Of a DNA stretch of 64,000 bases, positions 27,953-36,844 are shown piece by piece. Numbering within the stretch: position 1 is the stretch's first letter; each line of letters starts with the position of its first letter. Under the pieces are notes generated by a model, which searched no databases, was not told the origin of the DNA, and worked only from the letters and a program-made list of their open reading frames with translations. The translations under genes were made by a program, and so were the position numbers. Source of the stretch: Brachyspira alvinipulli ATCC 51933 (GTDB taxonomy: Bacteria; Spirochaetota; Brachyspiria; Brachyspirales; Brachyspiraceae); contig NZ_KI912407.1 in NCBI RefSeq assembly GCF_000518245.1, positions 122,949-186,948 on the forward strand, in the 5' to 3' direction.

Positions 27953-27963
27953 ATACTGAAAAA

Positions 27964-28443
27964 TTATTTTTTAATATATCTTTCCATTTCTCTGTCTAAA
28001 GTTTTTCTTTTTAGAGTTTCTCTCTTGTCATGTAATTTTTTACCCTTTGCAAGTGCAAGTTCTACTTTAACTTTACCTCTTGAAAAATAAAGTTTAATTG
28101 GTATAAGAGTAAGTCCCTGCTCTTTGATTTTTACATATAAACGTTTTAATTCACGTTTTTTCATTAAAAGTTTTCTTTCACGCAAAGGCTCATGATTATT
28201 TCTATTGCCGAAATGATAAGGAGATATATGCATATTAACTATAAAAAGTTCGCCTTTTTTAAAAGAAGCATAAGAGTCTGCCATATTTACGCTGCGTTCT
28301 CTTAACGACTTAACTTCTGTACCAAGCAGAACAATACCAGCCTCAAATTTTTCTATAAGCTCATAATTAAAAAGGGCTTTCTTATTCTTAGTTATTTCTC
28401 CGGAGGAAATAGTATTGCTAGATTTTTTATCCTTTTTACTCAT
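27964..28443 (-). CDS. smpB: SsrA-binding protein SmpB
   Basis: Binds tmRNA and delivers it to stalled ribosomes for trans-translation. The 159-residue protein carries the hallmark segments NKKALFNYELIEKFEAGIVL, LGTEVKSLRERSVNMADSYA and HEPLRERKLLM. The C-terminal tail is basic (KGKKLHDKRETLKRK), as needed to enter the decoding centre. AAAGGA lies just before the ATG. tmRNA itself was not found in this window. Confidence 0.96.
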   Translation of the reverse strand: MSKKDKKSSNTISSGEITKNKKALFNYELIEKFEAGIVLLGTEVKSLRERSVNMADSYASFKKGELFIVNMHISPYHFGNRNNHEPLRERKLLMKKRELKRLYVKIKEQGLTLIPIKLYFSRGKVKVELALAKGKKLHDKRETLKRKTLDREMERYIKK

Positions 28444-28523
28444 AATCCTTTACCATTTCATAAAGTATATAGATTATACTAAAAAAATTATATTTTGTCA
28501 AAATATTTTATAAATTACAAAAA

Positions 28524-28560
28524 AATAAGAGTTAGAATAAAAGAAATTCCAACTCTTATT
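28524..28560 (-). terminator. Terminator of the DUF305 lipoprotein gene
   Basis: A 15-bp stem with one mismatch (AATAAGAGTTAGAAT against ATTCCAACTCTTATT) and a 7-base loop, 17 bases beyond the stop at 28578. A short T-rich tail follows on the minus strand. Confidence 0.8.
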
Positions 28561-28577
28561 ATTATTATTTAACTACA

Positions 28578-29255
28578 TTACTTATTAGTTAATGTACTAA
28601 GCATATTATTCATGTCGTATATTTCTTGTTCCTGAGCTGCTATTATTCTATTAGCTATTTCTTTTATTTTATCATCTTTTGTATACTCTAATATTTTCTT
28701 TGATACATCAATAGCACCCTGATGATGAGGTATCATACCTTTTAAGAAGTCAATATCATTATCAGCAGTAACTTCTATTGCAGACATATCAGCCATCATT
28801 TTATTCATAAGAGCTTCCATATCATTTCCTATAGCATCAGTATCAATCTCTGCATAGCTTATATTTTTACCTTCTAATTCTTTAATTAAATCAGTAAACT
28901 CAGTAACTTCTTTTTCCTGTTCTGATATTATATTATTTGCTAATTCAGTTAATGTCTGATTAGTTGTTGTCTCTAATAATTTTTTAGAGGATAAAATAGC
29001 GCCCTGATGATGAGGTATCATATTAGCTAAAAAATCAACATCAATATTTGCTGTTTTTTGAAAAGGCTGTTCCATCATAGGAGCATGCATTAAATTGATT
29101 ATTTCAGAACCTACTGTATTATGTGCAGAATGTGCTGAATGATCCATAGCAGCTTGATTAGTATCAGTAGAAGCACTGTCTCCTGAAGTTTTCTGTCCGC
29201 ATGACATAATTAAAATAGAAGATAACATCATAAATATAAAAATTATTTTTTTCAT
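28578..29255 (-). CDS. Lipoprotein with two DUF305 domains
   Basis: 225 residues with lipobox LIMSC (Cys19). The Thr/Ser/His-rich linker AMDHSAHSAH is followed by two DUF305 repeats. Each has the signature MIPHHQGAI (near residues 79 and 173) and EQE ending the helix pair. DUF305 is a ferritin-like four-helix fold linked to copper or other metal handling in many bacteria, and the His-rich linker fits metal binding. It is divergently arranged with the rhodanese lipoprotein gene. Metal specificity is unknown. Confidence 0.88.
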   Translation of the reverse strand: MKKIIFIFMMLSSILIMSCGQKTSGDSASTDTNQAAMDHSAHSAHNTVGSEIINLMHAPMMEQPFQKTANIDVDFLANMIPHHQGAILSSKKLLETTTNQTLTELANNIISEQEKEVTEFTDLIKELEGKNISYAEIDTDAIGNDMEALMNKMMADMSAIEVTADNDIDFLKGMIPHHQGAIDVSKKILEYTKDDKIKEIANRIIAAQEQEIYDMNNMLSTLTNK

Positions 29256-29340
29256 TTTTCCATCCTTTAAAGTTAGTGCTATCTAAAACTATTTATTTGA
29301 TTAATTGTAAAATAAAAAATATTATTTATTATATATACAA

Positions 29341-29368
29341 TTGACTTTATATGCATATATATTATAAT
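29341..29368 (+). promoter_or_regulatory. Promoter of the rhodanese lipoprotein gene
   Basis: TTGACT (29341-29346), 16-base spacer, TATAAT (29363-29368). The ATG is 36 bases downstream, with GGAAGG between. Confidence 0.7.
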
Positions 29369-29403
29369 CGTACGCAAAAATATTTACGGAAGGTTTAATC
29401 ATT

Positions 29404-30834
29404 ATGAAAAAGTTATTATCTATAACTATTATATCTTTTTTTATTTTTCTAATTTCATGTTCTCAAAAATCTGATAATACAGATGCTGCTGTTTCTAAAG
29501 GTACTGTAACAAATATATCCATTGAAGAAGCAGAAAAACTTTTGGGAAATACAAACTATACTTTTATAGATGTAAGGCAGGAATCAGAATATATAGGTTG
29601 GAAAATAAATTCGTCTGAAGGCGGACATATAGAAGGAGCTTATGATTTCACAGCAGACTGGTTTGATATGTTAGCATCAGATAAAGAAATTTTAACAGAA
29701 TTGGGAAGAAAAAAATTATATCCTCCTATGAATTTAATTATTTATGATACAAAAGAAGTTGATACTAACACTGCTCAAAAATTTGCTAATTTAGGATTTA
29801 ATGTAATGACTCTTGACGGCGGAATAGATGCTTGGTTAGAAAAAACAAAAAGACCATTAGAAAAAATGCCTAATTATGAAATATTAGTTTATCCTAAATG
29901 GGTTTATGATTTAACACAAGGAAATAATCCTGATATACCTAAAAATAAAAAATTTGTTATAGTGGAACTAAGTTACAGCGATATGGAAGCAGATTATGAG
30001 AAAGGTCATATACCTGGTGCTGTTCATGTTGATAGTAAAGTCATAGATGTATCAGGACCTCAAAATTTAGAAGAATATGAATTTCTTACTTTAGAAGAAA
30101 AGGCTAAATTCTTCAGAAGACCGGATGATGCTAGTATAGAGAAAACTTTATTGAGTCTTGGTATAGATAAAGATACTTTAGTTATAGTATACGGACCTAA
30201 ACCTTATGCTAATACAAGATATGCTCTTATTATGAAATATGCAGGTGTTGAAGATGTAAGAGTATTAAATGGAGGAATTAAAAGATATAAAGCGGATAAT
30301 CTGCCTTTAGAATCCGGAAAGGTAACACCTACTCCAGTAGCAAGTTTCGGAGTAAAAGTACCTGCAAATCCTCATTGGATAATAGACTTGGAAGAAGAAA
30401 AACAGCTTATTAATGATACAAATGCCGTTATAGCATCTGTAAGAAGCTGGCCTGAATATTTAGGAGAGGTAAGCGGATATACATTTATAGGCGAAGCTAA
30501 TGATATACCTAATTCAAGATTTGCTTATGCAGGTTCTAATCCTTATAATTTATTAGACTACAGAAACCCAGATGAAACTATGTTTAACTATCAAATAATA
30601 GAAGACAGATGGATATTATGGGGAATAACACCTGATAAAAGAATATCATTCCATTGCGGAACCGGATGGAGAGCAAGCGAAACTTTATTCTATGCTTTGG
30701 CTTTGGGATGGACTAATGTAACATTATATGACGGTGGATGGTATGAATGGCATTTATATGAGGATCTTCCTAGAAAAGAAAAAGGAGTTCCTAAAGATGC
30801 GCCTGAAACTCCTGTATTTCATTATACTTGGTAA
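29404..30834 (+). CDS. Lipoprotein with three rhodanese-like domains
   Basis: 476 residues with lipobox LISC (Cys19). Three rhodanese-fold units follow. The first (about 35-160) has FIDVRQESEYIG and HIEGAY but no catalytic Cys in its loop (IIYDTKEV). The second (about 175-310) has HIPGAVHVD and again no Cys (VIVYGPKPY). The third (about 325-460) has the active loop FHCGTGWRAS with Cys418. So only the C-terminal unit can form a persulfide. The enzyme probably transfers sulfur from thiosulfate or a related donor outside the cytoplasm. It is followed at ten bases by a membrane-protein gene. Confidence 0.88.
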   Translation: MKKLLSITIISFFIFLISCSQKSDNTDAAVSKGTVTNISIEEAEKLLGNTNYTFIDVRQESEYIGWKINSSEGGHIEGAYDFTADWFDMLASDKEILTELGRKKLYPPMNLIIYDTKEVDTNTAQKFANLGFNVMTLDGGIDAWLEKTKRPLEKMPNYEILVYPKWVYDLTQGNNPDIPKNKKFVIVELSYSDMEADYEKGHIPGAVHVDSKVIDVSGPQNLEEYEFLTLEEKAKFFRRPDDASIEKTLLSLGIDKDTLVIVYGPKPYANTRYALIMKYAGVEDVRVLNGGIKRYKADNLPLESGKVTPTPVASFGVKVPANPHWIIDLEEEKQLINDTNAVIASVRSWPEYLGEVSGYTFIGEANDIPNSRFAYAGSNPYNLLDYRNPDETMFNYQIIEDRWILWGITPDKRISFHCGTGWRASETLFYALALGWTNVTLYDGGWYEWHLYEDLPRKEKGVPKDAPETPVFHYTW

Positions 30835-30843
30835 AAATATTAA

Positions 30844-31356
30844 ATGAAAAAAATAATACTTGTTTTATTATCTATATTATTTTTAGTTTTAACACAGTTG
30901 GCAAAAATTTATATACCAAATGCAGGATTTTTATATAGCAATATTGTATATATATTTTTGCTGACTATAGGTTTAGGATTATGGCAAAGTATATTATTTA
31001 GCTTTATTTATTTTGCTTTAATGCAGTATTTAACATTAAAAGCTGGAGGAAATATAAACATTTCATCTTTCTTAGTAGCTGCATTTCAATCTTTAATAAT
31101 ATATTTATACTGCAAAAAAACATTTAATATAAAAAAGGCTGTAATTACTCCAATAATATTATCAATATTCGCATCTCTATTTGGAATAATTTTAAATGCA
31201 GTTTTGACTAATAATATGTCTGATATACCAGCAAAGTATATAAACTATATGATATACTCTTGTAAAAACGGATCTCTATTTTATAAATATTTCTTATCAA
31301 GTTTTATTTGCTATATATTATATAAATTAATATATTTATTTGATAAAAATAAATAA
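30844..31356 (+). CDS. Small integral membrane protein
   Basis: 170 residues with about five hydrophobic helices and a basic C-terminus. A KAGGNINISS loop follows the third helix. The size and topology recall ECF-type substrate-binding S components, but no diagnostic motif is visible, so this is only a suggestion. It is co-transcribed with the rhodanese lipoprotein, ten bases upstream. A bidirectional terminator follows. Confidence 0.65.
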   Translation: MKKIILVLLSILFLVLTQLAKIYIPNAGFLYSNIVYIFLLTIGLGLWQSILFSFIYFALMQYLTLKAGGNINISSFLVAAFQSLIIYLYCKKTFNIKKAVITPIILSIFASLFGIILNAVLTNNMSDIPAKYINYMIYSCKNGSLFYKYFLSSFICYILYKLIYLFDKNK

Positions 31357-31371
31357 TCAATAAATAAAAGT

Positions 31372-31404
31372 AGGGCATTATATGAAAACATATTATAATG
31401 CCCT
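31372..31404. terminator. Bidirectional terminator between membrane-protein gene and fabH
   Basis: A perfect 11-bp stem, AGGGCATTATA / TATAATGCCCT, with an 11-base loop. It sits between convergent genes. Confidence 0.85.
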
Positions 31405-31456
31405 ATAAACATTTATACAGTCGATTTTTATTATTAGGAAAATTTCTTATTAAATA

Positions 31457-32425
31457 TTACCAAATCATTAATGTAGAACCCCAAGTAAATCCTCCGCCGA
31501 ACCCTGTAAGAAGAACTAAATCTCCGTCATTAATTTTATTATTTTCCAAAGCATCAGTTAATGCTAGTCCAATACTTGCAGAAGAACAGTTTCCGAATTT
31601 ATTTAATACTACGCTTACTTTCTCCATAGGAAGACCTATTCTTTTAGCAACAGCCTGCATTATTCTTAAATTAGCCTGATGAGGAACGAAGAAGCTTACA
31701 TCTGATAATTGTTTTCCTGATGTTTCTAAAACTTTATCTATACTGTTTGAAAACTCTGTTACAGCTCTTTTGAATGTTTCAGAACCATCCATATGTATTT
31801 TAAACTCTGGAGCTTCTAAATCATTAGCTCTTATGGGACATACACTTCCGCCATTAAGAACTATACTCATATCAGGTTCGCTTTGCATATGCATGCCTAT
31901 AATTCCTTTACCATCATCTCTAGTAGTTATTAATGAAGCAGTAGCAGCATCTCCGAAAAGAATGGCAGTTCCTCTATCTTTCCAATTAATATCTTTTGTT
32001 AATTTTTCGCAAGACACTATAAGAACATTTTTACATTGACCGCTTTCTATTAATGCAGTAGCAGTATTTAATGAATATATATATCCAGAACAAGCAGCTG
32101 ATAAATCCAAAGCAAAGCAATGCTTCAATCCTAAAGCATTTTGTATTTGTCCTGCCATTGAAGGGAATATATAATCCTTTGTTACAGTAGGAACTAAAAT
32201 AGCATCAACCTCATTCAAATCAACACCTTTTTTTTCTAATTTCCTAACAGCATTAAGCCCCATTTCAAATATTGTTTCATCTTCTCTAGCCATATGTCTA
32301 GTTTCTATTCCAGTACGTGTTATTATCCATTCATTATTAGTATCCAATATGCTCTCAAAGTATTTATTGTCTAATATCTTCTCAGGAACGTAATATGCTA
32401 TATTTTTAATATATGCTCTTTTCAT
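31457..32425 (-). CDS. fabH: Beta-ketoacyl-ACP synthase III
   Basis: Starts fatty-acid chains by condensing acyl-CoA with malonyl-ACP. The triad is visible: Cys in LDLSAACSGY (~112), His in FVPHQANLRIM, and Asn in NKFGNCSSASIGL. The start codon at 32425 is preferred over 32437 because GGAG lies six bases before it; it gives 322 residues, the usual length. The gene stands alone here and not in a fab cluster. Convergent with the upstream plus-strand operon. Confidence 0.94.
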   Translation of the reverse strand: MKRAYIKNIAYYVPEKILDNKYFESILDTNNEWIITRTGIETRHMAREDETIFEMGLNAVRKLEKKGVDLNEVDAILVPTVTKDYIFPSMAGQIQNALGLKHCFALDLSAACSGYIYSLNTATALIESGQCKNVLIVSCEKLTKDINWKDRGTAILFGDAATASLITTRDDGKGIIGMHMQSEPDMSIVLNGGSVCPIRANDLEAPEFKIHMDGSETFKRAVTEFSNSIDKVLETSGKQLSDVSFFVPHQANLRIMQAVAKRIGLPMEKVSVVLNKFGNCSSASIGLALTDALENNKINDGDLVLLTGFGGGFTWGSTLMIW

Positions 32426-32661
32426 AGTGCTCTCCATAATTTATACTTAACTAGGATTTTCATTATAATAGTGTAGTTTACAAATATCAAAAAATCTATA
32501 GCTAATAATAACTATTTTTTCAAATTTTGTACTAGTATATATAACTATATTTGCTTTTTATTGTTTTTTACATATTAAATTATATAAAAATGATAAATAA
32601 ACTAATTGCATATTAAAGAATATCAATTATAATTGAATATAATAAATTAAAGTGAGAAGTT

Positions 32662-33423
32662 ATGAAATTATTTGTTAGCGATTATGATATGACTATATAC
32701 ATACATGAAAAAATAGATGATAGTGTATTTGATGCCGTAAAAAAATGGAGAGAGGCAGGAAATATATTTGCTATTGCCACTGGAAGAAACAAATTTTCTA
32801 TATTTGAACATATTGACAGGCATGGATTGGAATTTGATTATTTGATAGCTAATAATGGAGCTTTAGTTTTTAATGGAAAAAGAGAGACAATATTTAAAGA
32901 TACTATTGATGATGATATTTCTTATGATGTTATAAAGTTTCTGCATGATGCTTTTGAAGGTACTGTAGAAATTGCAAATGATGAATATATTATATCTGTA
33001 AAATCTAAAGACGGTAAAGATATACTTCCTTTCAGAGTTGATAAAAAAATAAATATTAATGAAATATATAATATAAAAAATATCATACAGATAAATAAAA
33101 TGGCTGCTGATTCTAAATCCACAGAAGAAGTAGCAAATGCTGTAAATAATAAATTTAATAAAGTTATAGCATATCCAAATATTAGAACAGTTGATATAGT
33201 AAAAAACAGTGTAAATAAAGCCAATGGTATTAAATTCTTAGAAAACATTATCAAAAAAAATAATAATATAGATAAGATTTTAGTAACCGGCGATTCAAAT
33301 AATGATATAGAAATGATTAAGCAATATAACGGCTACGTTCAGATAAATGCGAAAGAAAATGTTAAATCTATAACAAATAAATATTTTAATATTATATCTG
33401 ATATTATTTATAAAGAATTATAA
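32662..33423 (+). CDS. HAD-superfamily (Cof-type) phosphatase
   Basis: 253 residues. Motif I is VSDYDMTIY (Asp7 nucleophile, Asp9), motif II is ATGRN, and motif IV is GDSNNDIEM; a Cof-type cap lies between. These enzymes dephosphorylate sugar phosphates or nucleotide cofactors such as FMN or PLP, and the substrate cannot be told from sequence alone. A GAAG-type ribosome site precedes the ATG. Confidence 0.88.
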   Translation: MKLFVSDYDMTIYIHEKIDDSVFDAVKKWREAGNIFAIATGRNKFSIFEHIDRHGLEFDYLIANNGALVFNGKRETIFKDTIDDDISYDVIKFLHDAFEGTVEIANDEYIISVKSKDGKDILPFRVDKKININEIYNIKNIIQINKMAADSKSTEEVANAVNNKFNKVIAYPNIRTVDIVKNSVNKANGIKFLENIIKKNNNIDKILVTGDSNNDIEMIKQYNGYVQINAKENVKSITNKYFNIISDIIYKEL

Positions 33424-33432
33424 AATACACTA

Positions 33433-33461
33433 TTGATTTAAATACCCTATCAAGGTATAAT
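33433..33461 (+). promoter_or_regulatory. Promoter of the UGA-containing mini-gene
   Basis: TTGATT (33433-33438), exactly 17 bases, TATAAT (33456-33461). It starts just after the stop codon of the HAD gene and is placed to transcribe only the tiny gene at 33487. Confidence 0.7.
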
Positions 33462-33486
33462 AAAATAAAAACATATAGAGGTATTT

Positions 33487-33570
33487 ATGTGAGGAATTGC
33501 ATGCATAATCGGTCTGATTATAGCTGGAATAGTTAGTCTAATTGATAGATTTAAAGGAAAAAAAGAATAG
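33487..33570 (+). CDS. 27-codon single-span membrane protein with in-frame UGA at codon 2 (candidate selenoprotein)
   Basis: An AGAGG site five bases before ATG is followed by TGA as codon 2. Then comes GIACIIGLIIAGIVSL, a clear transmembrane helix, and IDRFKGKKE, a basic cytoplasmic end, before TAG. The unit has its own promoter and terminator, so only the UGA prevents normal translation. Hairpin 33505-33521, 12 bases after the UGA, fits bacterial SECIS rules, so UGA may encode selenocysteine. The alternative is a nonsense mutation of TGG, TGT or TGC, making it a pseudogene. The cellular role is unknown. Confidence 0.6.
33505..33521 (+). promoter_or_regulatory. SECIS-like hairpin within the mini-gene
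   Basis: Perfect 6-bp stem ATAATC / GATTAT closing the 5-base loop GGTCT, extendable by GC/GC across one bulge. The apical loop begins 18 bases after the TGA. Bacterial SECIS elements need 16-37 bases and a G in the first two loop positions. The GGUCU loop also occurs in the E. coli fdhF element. Confidence 0.5.
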
Positions 33571-33602
33571 CCCTGCATTATTAAAATGCAATAATACAGG
33601 GC
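33570..33602. terminator. Bidirectional terminator after the mini-gene
   Basis: A 13-bp stem with one mismatch (GCCCTGCATTATT against AATAATACAGGGC) and a 7-base loop. It overlaps the last base of the mini-gene stop and lies 24 bases from the convergent amidohydrolase stop. Confidence 0.9.
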
Positions 33603-33625
33603 ATCTTATTTAAATAAGAAATTAA

Positions 33626-35344
33626 TTATGCTGCTTGATAAACTAATTTTCCGTCTATATAAGTTTTTAATACTTTAGTCTTAGTAATATCTGTAGGAGC
33701 TATTTCAAGAATATTTTGATCTAATATTATAAAATCTGCTTTTTTTCCTACTTTTATAGAACCTAAAGTATCTTCAGCAAAATTCTGATAAGCACCATTT
33801 ATTGTAGCAGAGTCCATCATCTGTTCAACACTTACTATTTGGTCAGCACCAAGTAATGAATCAAGCTCACCTTCTAAATTCATTCTAGTAGCACCAATCT
33901 GTATACCATCTAAAGGTCTAGGAGGAACTGTTACAGGATAATCGCTTGCAAGTGATACAACACAGCCTGCATCAAATAAATCCTTCATAGGATATTCATG
34001 CTCTGCTCTCTCTCCTAAATAAGGAAGCTCTAATTCATAATAGTATCCGTCTTCTTTGAAGAACCAATAAGGATTAGCAACTGCAACTATATTTAATTCT
34101 CCCATTCTTTTTATATCATCTTTATTAACTACTTGTAAATGTGTTATAGCATGTCTTTTGTTAGTAGCACCAGTTGTTTTTTGAACATGCTCAAGAGCAT
34201 TAATAGATAATCTTGCTGCTGCATCTCCTATAGAATGTATATGTATTTGAAGTCCTAACTCTTCAGCTTTCAAACATATTTCATTCATAGCATCCTGCTC
34301 CCAAAGTCCTACACTTCTAAATCCAGGATCAGAAGTATAATCTTCAAGCATGTATGCTGTTTTTCCTTCTACTACACCGTCTGCAAATAATTTTACAGTT
34401 GTAAGTTTAAATTTATTTCCATTAGCTTGTTTTTTCAAATCAGCTATTACATTTAAATTTGATATAGGATCATTCTCTGCAAGAACTTGGAATCCTGAAA
34501 AATAAGTTAATTTTAAATCGCCGCTTTTATCAAGTTCATTTAAAGCAGAAAATAAATTTTTTCCGTCTGTATTCATATTTAACAAAGGATTGAATATAGA
34601 TGTAACTCCATAAGATAGAGCTTCATCCTGATATGCTAATATACCACTTTTATATTCTTCAACAGAATAATCCGGTAATTTAGTTAATATTAAATCCTGA
34701 GCCTTTTCTCTGAATGTTCCTGTAGGCTCTTTAGTAACTGGGTCTCTTTCTATTACTCCACCTTCAACATCTGGAGTATTAGCATCAACTCCTGCAATTT
34801 CCATAGCTTTAGAATTTACCCAAATAGAATGATAATCCTGAGATGTTAATACTATAGGAATTTCTGTAGAAATTCTATCAAGTACATCTTTAGTAGGACC
34901 ATTCTTAGGAGTATATCCATTGCCCCATCCGGAACCTCTCAATATTTTCAAACCTTCATGCTCAGCAACAAAGTTTGAAACTATTGTCTCATAATCTTTC
35001 ATTGACTTTCCGTCATATAATTCTACTTGGTATAATTTACCTATACCGCCTAACTCAGCATGTGCATGAGCTTCAAAAAAACTAGGCATCGCCATACCGC
35101 TTTCTAAATTAATTACTTCGGTATTATCACCTATAAACTCTTTTACTCCTTCTTCATCTCCAACATATTGATATACACCATCTTTAATAGCAACAGCAGA
35201 CACCATTTTATTATCCGCCTCAGAAGTGTATATTGTACCGGTTATCACAGTATCTGCATATTTACTTCCGGCACCATTACCGCAACCAATAATAATAAAA
35301 GAGAAAATTAGTAAAATGATTGGTAATAACGTTTTTTTGTTCAC
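33626..35344 (-). CDS. Exported amidohydrolase lipoprotein (YtcJ/Amidohydro_3 type)
   Basis: 572 residues with lipobox IIIGC (Cys21). The metal-dependent hydrolase fold is indicated by FFEAHAHAELGG (the HxH-type motif), HIHSIGDAA, HAITHLQVV and LASDYPV. The C-terminal beta domain has GSIKVGKKADFIILDQN, typical of the superfamily. The YtcJ group hydrolyses amide or imide bonds of small molecules, but the substrate is unknown. Export as a lipoprotein is less usual and suggests a scavenging role at the cell surface. Confidence 0.88.
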   Translation of the reverse strand: MNKKTLLPIILLIFSFIIIGCGNGAGSKYADTVITGTIYTSEADNKMVSAVAIKDGVYQYVGDEEGVKEFIGDNTEVINLESGMAMPSFFEAHAHAELGGIGKLYQVELYDGKSMKDYETIVSNFVAEHEGLKILRGSGWGNGYTPKNGPTKDVLDRISTEIPIVLTSQDYHSIWVNSKAMEIAGVDANTPDVEGGVIERDPVTKEPTGTFREKAQDLILTKLPDYSVEEYKSGILAYQDEALSYGVTSIFNPLLNMNTDGKNLFSALNELDKSGDLKLTYFSGFQVLAENDPISNLNVIADLKKQANGNKFKLTTVKLFADGVVEGKTAYMLEDYTSDPGFRSVGLWEQDAMNEICLKAEELGLQIHIHSIGDAAARLSINALEHVQKTTGATNKRHAITHLQVVNKDDIKRMGELNIVAVANPYWFFKEDGYYYELELPYLGERAEHEYPMKDLFDAGCVVSLASDYPVTVPPRPLDGIQIGATRMNLEGELDSLLGADQIVSVEQMMDSATINGAYQNFAEDTLGSIKVGKKADFIILDQNILEIAPTDITKTKVLKTYIDGKLVYQAA

Positions 35345-35536
35345 TTTTTGTAAACTCCTTTAAAATAAATTTTTTAAAATGAGATACGATTTTATATTAA
35401 CTTTTCAATATATACAATAATATATATGCAGTTTTTTTTATTATTATTAAAAGAAATTTAAGTTTTATACAGTTTTGTAGTAAATGAACAATAATTAAAT
35501 AAGTTCAGAACTATTTTTTATTAAAATAAACTAATA

Positions 35537-35947
35537 TTAATTTGAATATTTTTCTAATAATTCATCTATTAGCTTTATTTTATCTTTATTTTTTATATGA
35601 TAGAATTTACCTATTGTAGTAGGAAAATAATCTTCTTCTTTTAATTTATATATTTTTACTTTGGCAGCTATTACCCAATCTACAATATTAACTCTCTCAA
35701 TTTCATTTTTAGCAAATTTAATATTGAACTTATCAAGAGAATCAGAATCAGTTAAAGCCTCTGCAACGGCAACCGCAGTTAAACCATCTGCTATCATTAT
35801 TCTAGTTCCTTTTAGAAATTTTTTCTCTTTTACCTTTTCTGCTCCAGCCTTCACTTCAGCAAATACAATATTATGTTTATAGAATATATCTAAAAGTTTA
35901 ATATCACCATGCTCCCCTCTTCTGCTTCCAAATTTGACATACTGCAT
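35537..35947 (-). CDS. Conserved-looking protein of unknown function
   Basis: 136 residues, soluble, alpha/beta-like and basic. FAEVKAGAEKVKEKKFLKGT and IMIADGLTAVAVAEALTDSD are the most ordered segments. No family is recognised. It lies 16 bases after prmC in the same direction, and AAGGAG precedes its start. Operon membership suggests a housekeeping role. Confidence 0.65.
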   Translation of the reverse strand: MQYVKFGSRRGEHGDIKLLDIFYKHNIVFAEVKAGAEKVKEKKFLKGTRIMIADGLTAVAVAEALTDSDSLDKFNIKFAKNEIERVNIVDWVIAAKVKIYKLKEEDYFPTTIGKFYHIKNKDKIKLIDELLEKYSN

Positions 35948-35963
35948 ATCATACTCCTTATAA

Positions 35964-36836
35964 CTAACAATTCTTCATGTTCTCACAAACAAGAAATCTG
36001 TCTTTTCCGCTTAAATCTTTTTTTACCAATACATTTTTCATATTTAAAGAATTGCATATATTAATCAATGCATCTCCCTGATCATAGCCTATTTCAAAAA
36101 AGAAAGCCCCATAATCTTTTAAATATTTTTCTATTATACTTAAAAAACTCTTATAAAAATCAAGCCCATCATAACCTGAATACAATGCATTTTGAGGCTC
36201 GAATTCCAAATCTTTTTGAAGCGCATATTTATCTCTCAAAGGTACATAAGGTGCATTTGAAACTATTATATCAAATTTATTTTTAGGTACGAAAGTTAAA
36301 GCATCAGTATTTATTATATTTATAATTTTTTCATCGCCTAATATATTTAAAGCATTTTTATTTATAACTTGAAAAGCTCCATTGCTAATTTCAATCGCTG
36401 TAATATCAATGTTTTTATTCTGATCTAAAAATAATTTTTTTAATGTTATAGGTATATTTCCACTTCCAGAACCAATATCGCATATTGAAATATTATCTTT
36501 ATCTTTTGTATAATCCAACACCAAATCAATAATCTCTTCAGTTTCAGGTCTTGGTATAAGCACATTATTATCAACATAAAAATCGAATCCGTAAAACTCT
36601 TTTTTATTTATGATATAAGATAAAGGCTCATAATTAAGACGTCTATTTATAAGACTCTCTATCATATTTATTTCTTTTTCTGTAAGTTCTCTTAAACCTT
36701 CTGATATTAATTTTATTTTTGTAAGGTTCAAGGCATGCATTATAATAGTTTGTGTTTCAATATAAGAGACTTTATAATCATTATTAATTTTTTCTAACTT
36801 CTTGGCGTAATTAACTATTGCTTGATTGATATTCAT
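35964..36836 (-). CDS. prmC: Release-factor glutamine methyltransferase (PrmC/HemK) with variant active-site motif
   Basis: Methylates the GGQ glutamine of RF1/RF2 with SAM. The 290-residue protein has the N-terminal helical domain with PLSYIINKKEFYGFDFYV. The SAM loop is ICDIGSGSGNIP, and the C-terminus has FFEIGYDQGDAL, which is diagnostic of PrmC. The catalytic NPPY motif reads NAPY (IVSNAPYVP), with Ala replacing the first Pro. It is in an operon with a cupin upstream (eight-base gap) and the 136-residue gene downstream. Confidence 0.88.
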   Translation of the reverse strand: MNINQAIVNYAKKLEKINNDYKVSYIETQTIIMHALNLTKIKLISEGLRELTEKEINMIESLINRRLNYEPLSYIINKKEFYGFDFYVDNNVLIPRPETEEIIDLVLDYTKDKDNISICDIGSGSGNIPITLKKLFLDQNKNIDITAIEISNGAFQVINKNALNILGDEKIINIINTDALTFVPKNKFDIIVSNAPYVPLRDKYALQKDLEFEPQNALYSGYDGLDFYKSFLSIIEKYLKDYGAFFFEIGYDQGDALINICNSLNMKNVLVKKDLSGKDRFLVCENMKNC

Positions 36837-36844
36837 TATAAAAA

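Noticed and set aside
27964-28443. tmRNA gene expected next to smpB
   Set aside because: No ssrA-like acceptor/T-arm pairing or tag-coding sequence was seen in the flanks.
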